DNA from: Ganoderma boninense
Taxonomy: Eukaryota; Basidiomycota; Agaricomycetes; Polyporales; Polyporaceae
Reading direction: 5' to 3'
Assembly (NCBI GenBank): GCA_002900995.3
Contig: CM035315.1
Span: 2,872,814-2,936,813, forward strand
Length of the DNA stretch: 64,000 nt
The notes under the pieces: model-generated
What the model was told of the DNA's origin: nothing
Database searches by the model: none
Seen by the model: the letters and a program-made list of their open reading frames with translations, nothing else
Made by a program: the position numbers and the translations under genes
Part shown: positions 10,999-23,850 of the stretch, in pieces
Numbering within the stretch: the first letter of the stretch is position 1
Layout: each line of letters begins with the position of its first letter

Positions 10999-13900
10999 AT
11001 GGCCCCGACGTCCAACACTCCCCCTGGCCTCTCAGAGGCAACGCGAAACTCCACCTCCCACTGGCAAGACGACCTCCAGGCCCTCTTCGACCACTCAAAG
11101 GACCGCTTCGCAGATGTCGTGTGGGAGCTCCAGTCAGAGTCCGAAAAAGCGGCGGAAGAGGTCTGGGGTCACAAAGGTCCGTCTCCTCCTCCCCCTCCCC
11201 CCAATCCTCACTGCATCCCCCATCCTGCCCCCTTCTACTCTCTCCGGAGCACGTCCTCGTCGCTTCCCCGCCTCCACGTCAAACATGCCTCAGCCATGCC
11301 CGATGACGCTGTCGTCCTCCTCCTTCCCCGATCGATCCCAGCGATCTCTGTTCTGACCTCCCGACCGTCCCCCAGCCGTCGTCTACGCCCGAGCCCCGCC
11401 GTCGTTTCAAGCCCGCTACTTTTCCTTCAAGCCCCCTCCCCCGGCGTCCCCCATCCCATATTCCGCCTCTCCCACTGGCACCCTCCCTGCCCAGTCTGCA
11501 CTCTCCTTGAATCTTGGCCCCGACTACGCCTCTCCCTCCCGCTCCCCTTCCCCCTCTCCCTTCCGTGCCACCTCGCCCTCCCCCTCAACCAACGCCCCTG
11601 GCGCCCTCCTCCGTCTCCCCACAAACATCAACCCCGCCCTCTTCTCCAAGGAGCTCGAATACCTATACACCGGCAAGGGCCTCGGCGAGTATTTTGAATT
11701 CCTCTTCGACGCCGCAGAGAACTCCGAACAGGGCGATGGCGACGAGGCCAGGTTAGACAAGCTCCGCAAAGACCTCGTCTTCATGTGGAGATCCCGTCTC
11801 TACTCTGACGTTCGCATCTCTCTCACCGGCACCTTCTCCTCCACCAACCACGAATCCTCCACCGCCATCTTCTCCTCTCATCGCTTCATTCTCGTCTCCC
11901 GCTCCCCCTACTTCAACACCCAGCTCCTCCAGTGGAACGCAAAGCCTACGCTCACCGAGCCCTTGACTCTCAATCTCCCGTCTCCTCCCTTTACTCCTGC
12001 CTCCCTTCATTTCACCCTCGGCTTCATCTACACCGGAACCCTTATCTTTTCTCATCGCACCTACGACCTTGACACCGCATTCCACATCATGCGCTCCGCC
12101 ACCTACCTCGGTCTCGATACCCTCTACGATGAAATCCAAGCCCGCATCGTCCAGGAGATGATGCACGGTCTCTTCCATGCCTTCCTCGAGTTCTCCGAAT
12201 ATGAGGCCATCACCGGTGGCAAGTGGGGCACTGGCGGATGTCGTTGCCGACAGTGCGCCCGTCGTGCTCCTCGCGTGCTCGAATTCTCCGTCCTGGACGA
12301 CGTCAAGAACTCTCACCTTGAACGCGGTGCCCGACGTGCCCTTGTCGGTCTTTTTGGCGAAGGTTGGTGCACGTCTGAATTCGCTGCTTTACCCCAGAAG
12401 ACCCGCGATGCGCTCCTCAAGGGCCTCGGAAAGCGTACGACTCCAATGAACGTCTTCTCGCTCCTCGCTGCCGCTCATGCCGCCCTCAAGAAGCTCGATA
12501 CCGTCATCGATACATGGGGCGACTCTGTGCGTGAGATGGTTAATTCCGCCCGTAAAACCATCGACGACGTCGTATGCTCGCAAACTGTGGAATGCTTCGA
12601 GCAACCCGAGTGGATCGAGATCATGGAGGCAGATGGCACCAGATTCGACGATTGCGAGAAGATTGAAATGCTGCTCGATTCTCTGCGCAGGGGTTTGAAC
12701 GAGAAGAATGCCCCTATGGCATACCAGGTTCTGTCCTCACATGTGCACCCTCTTGATTTGGTCTTCGCTGATCATTTCTTTCCTCTAGATCCTCGTGGAC
12801 TCTGTGTTGCTTCGGCCCCACCCGTCAGATCCAGAAGCGGCGCTGTTGTCGTCGACATCTCGTGTTCGTGCCCAAGCGGAGCAGGCACGCATGGATATCG
12901 TTCGGTACATTCGACGACGCTGGCTCACTATTAAGCAAGACGACGGCTTTGCGGGCTTGCAGGGCTGGGCGGCCAAAGAGATTGCTTCGGGTAAAGTCTT
13001 ATTGCATTTGTATCTTGCGGACCACAACTAATCCCTTCGCATTTAGAATTGGACCTCAAAAACGAAGACGAGCTCCTCATGCCACCAACTCCCTCTTCCA
13101 CTGCAAGAGGTGGGAGACTCACCGTCAGGAATGGGCCTATTCCCAAAGGCGATGATTCAGAGACTATCAGTCTGCATTCGACTCGTAGTCTGGCCAAGTC
13201 TATAATCGGACGGGAGGCGATCAAATCCTCCGCCGCTTCAGCTCGCTCTGTTGCGCGTAGCACGCATTCCACGGTCTCGCGTGTCACCACAACCACTGTC
13301 TCCCGTCGCATACCACGTTCGCCGGGTAGCTTGCGCCCAGATTCGAAGCTCACACCCGCCAACTCCGCTGCCTCGCTGTCGCGTGCAAGCCTCGCAGGGT
13401 CGGAACGTGCAAAATCGCCGTTATCTCCTAGTCCAAGCCCGATACCTCGGAACAGTGTCACGACAGCGAGCGTGCGGAAGAGCACTGCGTCATCCATTCA
13501 TTCCACCACAACTCCCGACCGCGTCCCACGACCTAAGTCCGTGGCTGCGTCAGTCCGGTCCGCGCGCTCAACGACGTCGACCATTCGCAAGGGAGCCTCC
13601 GGCCCGTCTACCCCGAGAGCCGTGTCTGGCTCCTCCCGAGTCTCCTCTGCCACGACGGCGAGCGAGAACTCGACAGCTTTCGAAACTGCTCGCTCCGAGC
13701 TCACGCCCAGTAATGTGAGTCGGACGCGGAAAGACATCGGCCTCTTCCGCGGTGTCGACTTCCAGCGTGCATACCACTGGTGCAAGTACCCCGCGCTTAC
13801 CCACCAAACGTCCTCCGTCGGTCGCCTCAAGAACAACGCCGTCGATCAGAGCAAAGCCAACGGATTCGCCCAAAGTCGGTCCAATTGCAAAACGAACGGC

Positions 13901-14702
13901 ATCCACCGCGTCAGTGCGCTCAACAACATCAGCAAGATCTACCGCCACACGCAAGTCCACTGTACGATCCATGTCCGGGGCGTCGGCGCCGCTCCCGTTT
14001 TCCAAACCTACTTCCCCTGCGTCGAAAGCCAATGGAAGACCGCCGCCTCCGCATGAAGATGAGAAGGAAGCCGTCGGGACGATTAAAGCGAACGCTCCCT
14101 CCCCTCTTGTCGCACACGAGAAGCAGTCGAGCGTCGTGTCTGCAAGCAGTGCGTCGACCGTTCGAGAGTCCCTGAAGCGCAAAGGATCTGCCGATACCAT
14201 TCGGGAGGCGATTCCCGCCGCGAAGCAACCACGAGGTGCGACGCTGGAGATCGGCATCCCTTGCATCATCTCTTCCAAGAAGGCACGCTTCCGTGCGTAT
14301 GCGCGATATATCGGAGAGATTGAAGGCGAGCTAGGACCCTGGGTCGGCGTCGAGGTTCCCATGAACGACGCTTGGCCGGGAGAGAAACTCGACGGACGCC
14401 AGTGGCACGATGGGACGTGGGGCGGCGTGCGCTACTTCGACATTGGGGCTGCGTCGGAGTGGGATTTTGGGCAAGATACGACGGCGCGGAGACGGAGGAA
14501 CGACTGGTTGAATAGCCTGGGGAAGGATGGGATGAGAGGCAGCCTGAAGCGCGAAGGCGACCAACTCAGCATCGATCGCGCGAAGAGGCTTCGAAGCGTG
14601 TCGCCAGCCGTCTCCGATATGTCCAGTTCCGAGTCAAGAGGGCTGTTTGTCAGGCCTCAACAGGTGCTTTACGTCGTAGATGCGGTCGGCTCTGACCTGT
14701 AA
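10999..14702 (+). CDS. BTB/POZ domain protein with C-terminal CAP-Gly domain
   Basis: The exons are 10999-11176, 11376-12727, 12789-12990 and 13047-14702; each intron has clean GT-AG borders. The first 170 residues are Ser/Pro-rich linker after an acidic helix. A BTB fold is seen in the order DVRISL...SSHRFILVSRSPYFNTQL...FTLGFIYTGTL...AFHIMRSATYLGLDTL, about residues 260-380, followed by a conserved alpha-helical region with a CRCRQC cysteine motif. A long Ser/Arg/Thr-rich basic region, probably microtubule-binding, precedes the CAP-Gly-like module near the end (GELGPWVGVEVP, GTWGGVRYFD, LFVRPQQV). The exon total is 3388 nt, one base over a multiple of three. The frame changes at about 13715-13735 inside the Ser-rich region, where no intron of reasonable length fits. 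The role is probably at microtubule plus ends or as a Cullin-3 adaptor; that is inference from the domains. Confidence 0.85.
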
Positions 14703-15302
14703 TTGCTGTTTTGTAGTATTCCGGCGTGTGGCGGTCACACAGATGCTCGTCTTGACCAGGGGTACGCTGGTCAGCTACTGATCACGCTATCCAGGGTTCG
14801 TATACCATGGTTGGGAGTTGGGAGTTATTTTCTGCTGTATCATTCTCGTTCTCCTATGGAAGTTGAACAATCGGATACCATCATAGCCTACCGGCCACTC
14901 AGGCATAGTCGGATGCTTCCCTGCATCCTCTCCCGTTGTAGCCACTTACCGGCCATATGCAACACACTCATTATAGCATGAATATATTTGTGACTTTTGA
15001 GCCCAGCGGGGCGTGCTTGGCGTGGCGGAGGCCGCAGGACACAGCAGTACGTGCCAGGCGTAATTCGCCGACCATTCGGACCCGGGCTCTGTTGCCTGTA
15101 AGCATCTGTGCTCACGCTCAAAGTCATATGGCTGATCCAATCCCTAGGCTTGCGGCTTATCTCGAGAAGAAGGCCCAACCCTGCACGGTAGCCCGAACAC
15201 TGTTATAAATGTTATCGCCCCGCGAGCTCGCACTATCTCTCATGCCTGGACGCCTCTTAAGGCTGGAGGGTTCGCCGGAGATCGTGTGGTACTTGAACCT
15301 GC
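14703..15302. other. Intergenic region
   Basis: This lies between the BTB/CAP-Gly stop and the permease start. No coding sequence, RNA gene or repeat is recognised. Confidence 0.5.
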
Positions 15303-17281
15303 ATGCCGTCCGCTATGTTCTATCCTCTGCTTGTCGCCATCCAAAAATCGATCGTTCTATGGGCGCATCGTATACGGCTCGCTTCCCAATCCAAGAACGC
15401 ATTTCTTCAGTATATCCACACCGAAGGGAACGCAGAGGGAGGCCATTCCTGGACGAACGAGGACCTGAAGCCGTCTCCTCCTCACATGCGAAACTGGCGA
15501 TGGTACAACTTCTGCCTGTTCTGGTTCGGAGTCGGGTTCGGAAATTGGTGAGTGCTTGCTCTAGATATCCAGTCATTTGCCGAGATTCATGTGGGCTTCA
15601 ATCTCTTAAGGACTCTAGGTTCCAGCATCGTCGGCGCCGGACTATCTTGGTGGCAAGCAACCATCGTCGTCTGGGTCGCCGCAGGCGTCTCTGGAGTGTG
15701 CATGGCCTTTAACTCCCGTGCCGCCGCAACCTATCACGTCGGATACCCTGTCATCCTTAGGACATGTTTCGGCATGTATGGCCATTACTGGCCCGTCGTT
15801 GCTCGCGGAGCCTGTGCAATGCTTTGGGTGTCTGTCTTGAGTAAGAGTGCTTTTTCCAATGCGTTCTGCCGAAATTCACGTTCTCCATGGGAAGACTTCC
15901 AGGGTGGTGCATTCGTCGCAACGATGATTCGCTGCATTTTCGGGCATCGATGGGGTGATCTTGGCGTACGGCTGCCTTCTTCGACAGGCACCACACTACA
16001 ACGCCTTCTCGGATTCCTGATATTTTGGGCCATCGAGCTGCCCTTCTGTTCCCTACGTCCAAACAAGCTCCGGTGGCTCTACACTGCCAAGGCATGGCTG
16101 CTACCGCCCTCGGTGTTCGGGCTCTTGATATTCTGTGTGGTCCAGAGCCGCGGACACCTTGCATCAACCGCAGATTTATCAGACACGTCAGAGACTCTCA
16201 GTGGTTCGAGGTTGGTTTGGGCGATCGTGGGTTCTGTCAACTCCGCGATGGGCAATTGGGTACGCTTTGTCCTGCTGTCTGCAATCACGGCTCGCGTCGA
16301 CTGACCCTCAAAATACAGTCCACGTTCATTGCTAATATGCCTGACTTTGCTCGCTATTCAACCGATCCAGCCGCTACGATGTGGACACACATAATCTTCG
16401 TGCCGTTCCCTGCAGCCATAGTAAGTCGGACAATGCATCATCCTAGCTTATGCAATCATCTCATTTCGTTCAATAAGGGAGGAATGATTGGTATACTGGG
16501 GACATCCTGCTTGCAGAAGGCATGGGGCACTACCCTATGGAATCAGTGGGACGTGTACGACGCCATTCTGGACCGCTCATGGTCAGGACCCGCCCGCTTC
16601 GGTGTATTTCTCCTCGCCTTCTCCTCTGCCCTCTTCAACTTCGGAGTTATACTGGGCGCGAACCTCCTCCCCTTCGCCAGCGATGCCACAGCACTCCTCC
16701 CGGCGTATTTTAATCTCACACGCGGAATGTGGTTCTGCTGTATCGTCTCGCTCGCCTTGATGCCATGGAAAATACTTGCCTCAGCTTCTGGGTTTCTGGC
16801 ATTCCTCGAAGGTTACGGGATCTTCATGGGGCCAACAGCTGCTATCATGATCACCGACTACTGGCTCGTGCACAAGGGAAATATTTACATTGATGACGCC
16901 TACACATCCGAGCCAGGATCGCGATACATGTACTTCCGCGGTGTCAACCTCAACGCTGCGGTCGCGTATATTTCGGGGATGATGATCCCATTTGTTGGTT
17001 TTCTCGGAACATTTGGAGTACCAGTGCCTCTAGCGGCATCGAGGTGCGACGACATTGGATGGTACGTCAGTGCGGTGGTGGCTGGGGTGATCTACGTGGT
17101 GCTCTGCCGCCTTCACCCTCTAGAGAATGTCGATAGGTCCATCAGGTGGGAGGAGTTAGCCTCGGGCACCTTTTCAGGTCGACTGGAGAAAGGAGAGGAA
17201 TTGGCGGCCAGGGTTCTCCCCGATGACGACAAGGAAATGGTAGAAGATGTAGTACTTACTTCGGAAGTGACAGTCGGCTAG
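15303..17281 (+). CDS. NCS1-family nucleobase/allantoin/thiamine-type permease
   Basis: This is a membrane transporter of the nucleobase:cation symporter-1 family (Fur4/Dal4/Thi7 relatives). Recognisable segments in order are WTNEDLKPSPPHMRNWRWYN, GAGLSWWQATIVVWVA, YHVGYPVILRTCFGMYGHYW, FIANMPDFARYSTDP, GFLAFLEGYGIFMGP and ITDYWLVHKGNIYIDD. Many hydrophobic segments lie between them, consistent with about 12 helices. Introns are clear at about 15840-15904 (GTAAGA..CAG), about 16260-16318 (GTACGC..ACAG) and about 16420-16480 (GTAAGT..AAG). The first junction, around 15545-15625, is not resolved: the frame shifts and two acceptors compete. Substrate cannot be assigned; uracil, allantoin, thiamine and nicotinamide riboside carriers share these motifs. 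The start at 15303 is tentative, with 15315 also possible. It is convergent with the downstream dehydrogenase, 114 bp between stops. Confidence 0.85.
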
Positions 17282-17395
17282 GACGATATTATCCGACTTG
17301 ACATGGAGACGATACTACTAATTCTCCACCTACGCAGATGTAGAGACAGACGTTCTGTGAATTGTGCTCTATAGTTTCTAGATTATGTGCATTCA

Positions 17396-19117
17396 TCATA
17401 ACCATGGATTGAAGAGTACCTTGCCACATTTTCCCTTGTCAAACTGCTCGTAGATATCCGGCGCATCGTTCAGTGAGACAACCCGGTCAATCAAGCTCGC
17501 CTCCTCTCCGATGCCTCCGAACACATCCTGGCGTTCGAACAGTATCTCCAAGGCAAGGGGGAACATGGCTCGTACGGGGCATCGGCCGAAGTCAAACGAC
17601 ACGTTCTTGTCATAAACGCTCCGGCCGTTGAAGGGCAATGGGGGCTCCAGATGAACCCCGACGGAGCTTATCACTCCGAACGGCTGCACAATGTCATATG
17701 CAAGCGTGAGCGCACTGTTGTTTCCCACAACCTGTGATAGCAACCTGCTCAGCGAATGGAGGAACATGCATGTGAACCGAGGTACTTCGAGGACTGCGTT
17801 GCATCCAGCATTACCGGTCCAGTCGCTTGAAACCGTCTTGGCAGCATCGACTGATACCACAAGGAAACGTTGGGGGCCCGACCCTAGAGTATGGATTGCC
17901 TTATAGACCGCCTCCATCTTTACGCGACGTGCCTCAAGCGGGTCAACTGCGATGACCTGATAGGCCAACTTCAGGCCTGTGCTGTCTTCCAAACCGGCAA
18001 GAATGTGCAGGAGGCTGACGACAGCGCACTGAATATCAGACAAAAAGAACCGTTAAGTTTGAGTTCACTTTCGTCGTCTGAAACGGAGCCTGAGAAACGT
18101 ACAACACCGACAGGTCCCAATCCCACCACAGCGATAGTGAGAGTTCGATCCTCTGATTGGAGCTGAGCTGAAGTTTGGTTATCCGTGAAGGGCCTGGGAA
18201 CGATGTTGCCGAAAGGATAGGCCCTTCCCCCCAGAATGGTTGCAATCTTGGGATGTTGAAGTGCTTGGATAGCCGCGAACGCTCCTGTCGGCAGAATGTC
18301 TGCCAGCAACAACATGGAACTATCTGAAATCTTGGAGGAGAGATTTTCTGCTGGAGCGTCCGGGGAGGGTGGATACATAGAGGTGATGTTGAAAAGAGTG
18401 CCGCCTGCCTTGGGAATGCGAACATACTGGGCCTGACCTCCAGAGAGAGCGGGGCTGCCAAATAGGCGGGAATGGACGCAACGACATGTGAAGCCAATAC
18501 GACAGAAGCTATTCCGTGGATGTTCTGAGTTCAAAACCGCTCAAGGAAGGCACGGAGCTCGAGAGACGCACTGGCACTCGCCACAGGAGACGGTGAATGG
18601 GGACACGACCTTGTCGCCTATCTTGAGGGTAGAGTATAGTTCCGGTCGTCCAGCGCTCGCCGCGCTGGGGTCGAAACCCGTGCCGAGGGCAACAACCTCT
18701 CCAATAATTTCATGTCCGCAGATGATACTTGAATACAAAGATATTGAGTTCGGATTGCACAATAGTTGGAGAAACAGAGGATAGGACAGACGTACTCGCA
18801 ATCGACATCTTCGTGTCCTCGGTAGATATGCAGGTCACTCCCACATAGCCCTGCCAACTACGGTAGCGATGCAGATGCATGAACAGGATGAGCATTCACC
18901 ATCAGGTGACTCAAATTCTCTAATACATACATTAACTTTGACAATGGCGTCGTCTGGATCGATAATCCTTTGAGCATCTGCATCAGTCATCCGAGTCGCG
19001 CACCGATCCGAGAAGATTTGAGAGAGAAGTTGCTCACGACGGGATGGGGACATCCTCGACACGGATGTCATAGGCCGGGGGATACCATCGCACTGCTCGC
19101 TGCATACCCGCTAACAT
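17396..19117 (-). CDS. Zinc-type medium-chain alcohol dehydrogenase-like protein
   Basis: This is an MDR-superfamily NAD(P)-dependent oxidoreductase. On the minus strand short exons give MLAGMQRAVRWYPPAYDIR (from 19117), IIDPDDAIVKV (about 18950) and GLCGSDLHIYRGHED (about 18840). The latter carries the Cys-x2-Asp-x-His signature in which the Cys is the catalytic zinc ligand. Then come CGHEIIGEVVALG and GDKVVSPFTVSCGECQCV (about 18730-18541, GHE motif and cysteine lobe), SGGQAQYVRIPKA, the Rossmann glycine motif AVVGLGPVG (about 18120), and a C-terminal domain ending ...KCGKVLFNPWL at 17399. Five introns interrupt it. The cysteine lobe looks shorter than in classical ADH. Substrate is unknown; the closest well-known groups are glutathione-independent formaldehyde and sorbitol/threonine dehydrogenase-like enzymes. 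Confidence 0.85.
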
Positions 19118-19535
19118 GGAGTGGGCGGTAGGAGGCTGAGGGTGCTGCAGGCTTGGTCCGACATTCGGTCGCAGGGGTGTGGGTACTCGACGAAGGAGTC
19201 GGCCGGAAGCAGCCGGGGGTGGAACGGTCACTGGACGGCTCTTCAGACTCAGGAGTCCACGCTTTATCAAGCGCAGACCGACGCGTCAACGCAGATCTGT
19301 CTCTGTCCGAGGTTAATATTAGTGGCATTTTGGGTTCGCCCATCGCGAAGCGTGGACGTGTATACAAATAGACTACAGAAGAGACATTTGGTATCTCACA
19401 AAGCAGATGATTAACCTACGGCTGTCCGTGCAAAGTCAGTACCGAAGAAACCAATCTACACCATCGAATGTTATGTTTCTACAGTACTTGCTAATATTCC
19501 TCGACTCGTAGGGTAGCTTGCTGCTCAAATGGTGC
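19118..19535. other. Intergenic region between two minus-strand genes
   Basis: This is the promoter side of the dehydrogenase and the 3' flank of the CCCH gene. Nothing else is recognised. Confidence 0.5.
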
Positions 19536-21932
19536 TTACTCCATCGAGAACAAGTCGTCGTCTTCTCCCGTCAGCACTGGCCCACTCAGCGGGCTCAGAG
19601 ACCCTTGCGGATGACCACCCCGCCCGCTGGGGTTCCGTGTGCCCATCCCAGAGGGCGCAACAGTGCCTGAAGGTCAACCCGTCAATACATGCCGACGCAA
19701 CGCAATGAAAGCAGACAACACGCACGAGAGGCAGCGGCCGAGTACGACAAACGAGAGAACATCGTCTCCAATCCCCCCAACGACGTGCCCGGGGCGCCGG
19801 GTCCCGCTGGGGTAACCGGCTGAGACGGCAGCCCGTTCGTGATCTGGTCCAGCAGGCTGCTCGCCGTCGGCGACATGCTTGCCCAGTCCCCAGACGTGCT
19901 GTGCCCATGACCAAGCCCTTTGGTGCCTGGAGAGAACCCTCCGCCGACCGGAGTTCGGCTAAGGAAGCTCGAAGACGAGGGAGATGAGATGACGGGAGGC
20001 GGTAACGCGTGGATGCGGGAGTAGCCGGCCGCAAGGCCCTGCGGCAGGCTTTGGCCAGGGGCGTGGGCCTGCAAGGCACGCGATGAAGGTGAAAGAGCGC
20101 TCCGCTGGTCATCCATACCCGGAACAAAACCGTCGCCACCCGCACCAGGCCTTGCTCCAGCACGGCGACCGGCCTGCTGCAGGTAGGCATCGTTCAGAGG
20201 CGGCATTCCATAGGTGCTGGTATGAGGTGGAGACATGGGAACGCCATTGAACTCCATGCCGTAGGGGCTAGATGATAGGTTATGAGTGCCTGGGCCGCCA
20301 GTTGAATACATGGACGATAAACCCGAAGCCAAAGTCGGTCGCTGCGAAGCCTTTGCGTTGATGAAGTGGTGCAAACCGGGAAGGAACGCGGCGGAGGCAT
20401 TCGACGGCGATAGCATTTCCTCAACACGAGGAGCGAGGCCGGAATTGGACGTGAAGGAGCTAGGAGTGCCGTTACCCAGACCTCCGCCAAGATGGCTAGT
20501 TCCAAGCGTGGCAGCATCGGGAGATCCTATGGGAGGCCCGCCAGCATCAGCCCAAATGGACTTGATATCCTGGAGGAGAGAGGGAGCTGGGACGGAACGG
20601 GAGTAACGATGATGAGCGTCCGCGGCAGAGTGCTGGGTGCTGGAATCACGCTCCAAGCCGACATTGGGACGAGTAGCGACGGTACGGGACATCCTGCGAG
20701 AGCGCTCCTCGGGAGTGAGGAGATCGGTAAGAGAACTGGGCAAGAACTCCTCTAGATCCTCGTCCTCGACGACGACATCCTCGAGACCGATTCTGCGACT
20801 TACGATCCTGTCGGAACCCCAGTTCATGGCACCGAGAGAAGCGGAAAGGCCAGAGCGGGCCTTGAAATCGGCAGCGGCGTCGTCATGTCTGGGGACGTTG
20901 AAGACGGACTGAGCGCCAGGTGCAGAGAAGGGGGAAGTAGACAAGCCGTGGGGCTGAGGTGACGTGCCGGGAGAGAAACCGTTGATACGAGCGGGTCTGC
21001 TGGAGGAGGATGAAGCGCGAGGGGGAGAACCGATGGGCCCGAAGTCAACTGGGGGAGAAGCGTTGGTAATGCCGCGGGGGGCGGAGGGGGTATGGGTAGG
21101 AAGCGGGGCGGGAGAGGTGCTGTCTGGGGTGTGGTTGAAAAGTTGACTGTCAGGATCCTGGCTGGAGGATTGGTCTTGGTCTGGAGCGGGAGCATCGGCG
21201 TCTGGGGGGGAGGTGGATGGGAGTTTGCCTTGCGCAGGGGCGGAGGGAAGTTTATTACTCTCGTCTGGGAGGCCAAAAGAGACGAAATCGGTGTCCTTGA
21301 CGGGAGGAGCGGGAGCGGAAGGGATAGAGTGGCTTTGAGAGGCATGGGGATGGGTGCGCGGGCGTTGGAGGGCATGGCGCGGGTGGGTGCGGTGGAACCC
21401 GAGAGGAGGGGGTTGCGGGAGTGGGAGGGTTGGGAGGCGGGATGATGAGAGGCCCTGTGAGGCTTTGAATGTTTTTGAGCATCCTTGGAGGGAGTGCCGG
21501 CGGCGGCGTTTGCGGCGAGCTGAGCAGCCTTCTTGTTCTTGCGGTCCATGGACATGGACTGGCCGGGAAGGACGTGGGCAAGGGCGCACTTGTGACCGAA
21601 TTTGCAGTTTCCCTTTACGAACCATGCGCAGACCTCCTTCTGCTGGCCTGGCTCGAGGACATGGTGGGAGAAGGGGCAGGAGGAGCCTGCGGTGCAGGAG
21701 CCGACCTTGAAAAATTTGCAGGGGACATGGGAGAGGTCCTTGGCTGGGGGAAAGGGAGAGGAAGGTGGGGATGAGGGAGACGAGGAGGGAGAGGAGGCAT
21801 GGACGCACTCTTAGCGGACTGCTTGTGCTTTGGGCCTTTTTCGCGGTCGCGATCCCTGTCTCTGTCGGCGGGGTCGCGGACAGAGTCGGAGAGGGAGTCG
21901 TGGTCCTTGCGCTTGGGGTCTGCGGCGGGCAT
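19536..21932 (-). CDS. CCCH-type zinc-finger protein (Lee1-like), frame break
   Basis: Exon 1 (21809-21932) encodes a charged MPAADPKRKDHD N-terminus. A 65-nt intron leads to exon 2 (19726-21743), which begins with two tandem CCCH fingers, each C-x7-C-x5-C-x3-H. The first runs from CKFFKVGSC to CPFSH and the second from CAWFVKGNC to CALAH; the basic helix DRKNKKAAQLAANAA follows. Exon 3 (19536-19666) ends in an acidic GEDDDLFSME. The long middle region is Ser/Pro-rich and disordered, with short conserved islands such as DTDFVSFGLPDES, LEEFLPSSLTDLLTPEE and LLQDIKSIW. Tandem fingers of this spacing bind RNA in several families, so a post-transcriptional role is likely but not shown. The three exons total 2273 nt, not a multiple of three; the frame switches at about 21340-21400 with no usable intron. 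Confidence 0.82.

Positions 21933-23850
<1,918 letters not shown>

Noticed and set aside
15303..17281. Assigning the permease to uracil or thiamine
   Set aside because: Motifs common to the whole NCS1 family are visible, but no substrate-specific residue pattern could be judged.
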